Assembly: GCA_003243425.1 (NCBI GenBank)
Contig: QFQP01000010.1
Span: forward strand, 62,001-126,000
Length of the DNA stretch: 64,000 nucleotides
From: Archangium gephyra
Lineage (GTDB): Bacteria > Myxococcota > Myxococcia > Myxococcales > Myxococcaceae
Direction: 5' to 3'
The position numbers and the translations under genes were made by a program. The notes below the pieces were generated by a model. It made no database searches. It was not told where the DNA came from and saw nothing but the letters and a program-made list of their open reading frames with translations. Shown piece by piece: positions 63,976-64,000 of the stretch (the stretch's first letter is position 1; each line of letters opens with the position of its first letter).

Positions 63976-64000
63976 GGAGTGCTCCACCTACATGCACGCA

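Overview
The window is about 64 kb of high-GC DNA whose gene content points to a myxobacterium (Myxococcota). The signs are MYXO-CTERM-like C-termini (a Gly-Cys turn, a hydrophobic helix and an Arg cluster), several Hanks-type Ser/Thr kinases, a sigma factor of the Gemmata/Myxococcus TIGR03001 type, MopE-type repeats, many exported lipoproteins, thrombospondin-3/OmpA proteins, an FHA-type sigma-54 activator and PilZ proteins. I would not place it below phylum with confidence. I saw no rRNA, tRNA, CRISPR array, insertion sequence or phage module. The region looks chromosomal and is dominated by envelope, signalling and redox genes, many in small translationally coupled operons (ATGA or GTGA overlaps).

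Layout, left to right. 0-2.5 kb: two secreted Ig/PPC-type proteins. 2.5-5.4 kb: a sigma-region-2-like mini-protein, then a thiol-redox operon (two FrnE/DsbA proteins and DoxX) divergent from a MarR regulator, with an inverted repeat between them. 5.5-12 kb: two tandem near-duplicate kinases with an N-terminal zinc finger, the stub of a third copy, and a convergent TIGR03001-like sigma factor. 12-20 kb: a MopE-like lipoprotein with a good terminator, an OmpH-membrane protein pair, an SCP2-like protein, a frameshifted beta-helix relic, a PLD protein and a hypothetical gene. 20.3 kb carries one copy of a dispersed repeat. 20.5-23.7 kb: a winged-helix protein, a GT-C-like membrane protein and an SMI1/KNR4-like protein. 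23.9-30.7 kb: an Ig-repeat MYXO-CTERM protein coupled to a TSP3-OmpA protein, then small exported proteins. 30.7-31.5 kb: a lower-GC gene pairing a HEPN-type motif with a zinc-ribbon-like tail. 31.7-38.6 kb: a RnfD/NqrB-like membrane domain fused to FG-GAP and ASPIC/UnbV repeats, an ExbD protein, a hot-dog protein, and an ArsR operon with two palindromic operators. 38.6-43.4 kb: a PqqD-like/HlyD adaptor divergent from an FHA-sigma-54 activator, a double PilZ protein and a frameshifted small protein. 43.4-49.3 kb: a second OmpA/Ig module, paralogous to that at 23.9-29.5 kb but with the gene order swapped. 49.4-57 kb: a Rieske oxygenase, small membrane proteins, a second copy of the dispersed repeat, a SCO1-cytochrome c-YHS fusion, a PEGA kinase, a lipoprotein, a cREC-domain protein and a TPR membrane protein. 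57-62 kb: a four-gene exported operon (CxxCH lipoprotein, DUF1549/DUF1588-like protein, lipoprotein, DUF1501 protein). The right end holds a frameshifted membrane protein and a LuxR protein with an N-terminal membrane anchor.

Three themes recur: duplication followed by decay (kinases, small membrane proteins, OmpA/Ig modules), apparent 1-2 nt frameshifts at four loci, and unusual domain fusions in electron-transfer or copper proteins. All functional statements are read from sequence motifs without database searches.
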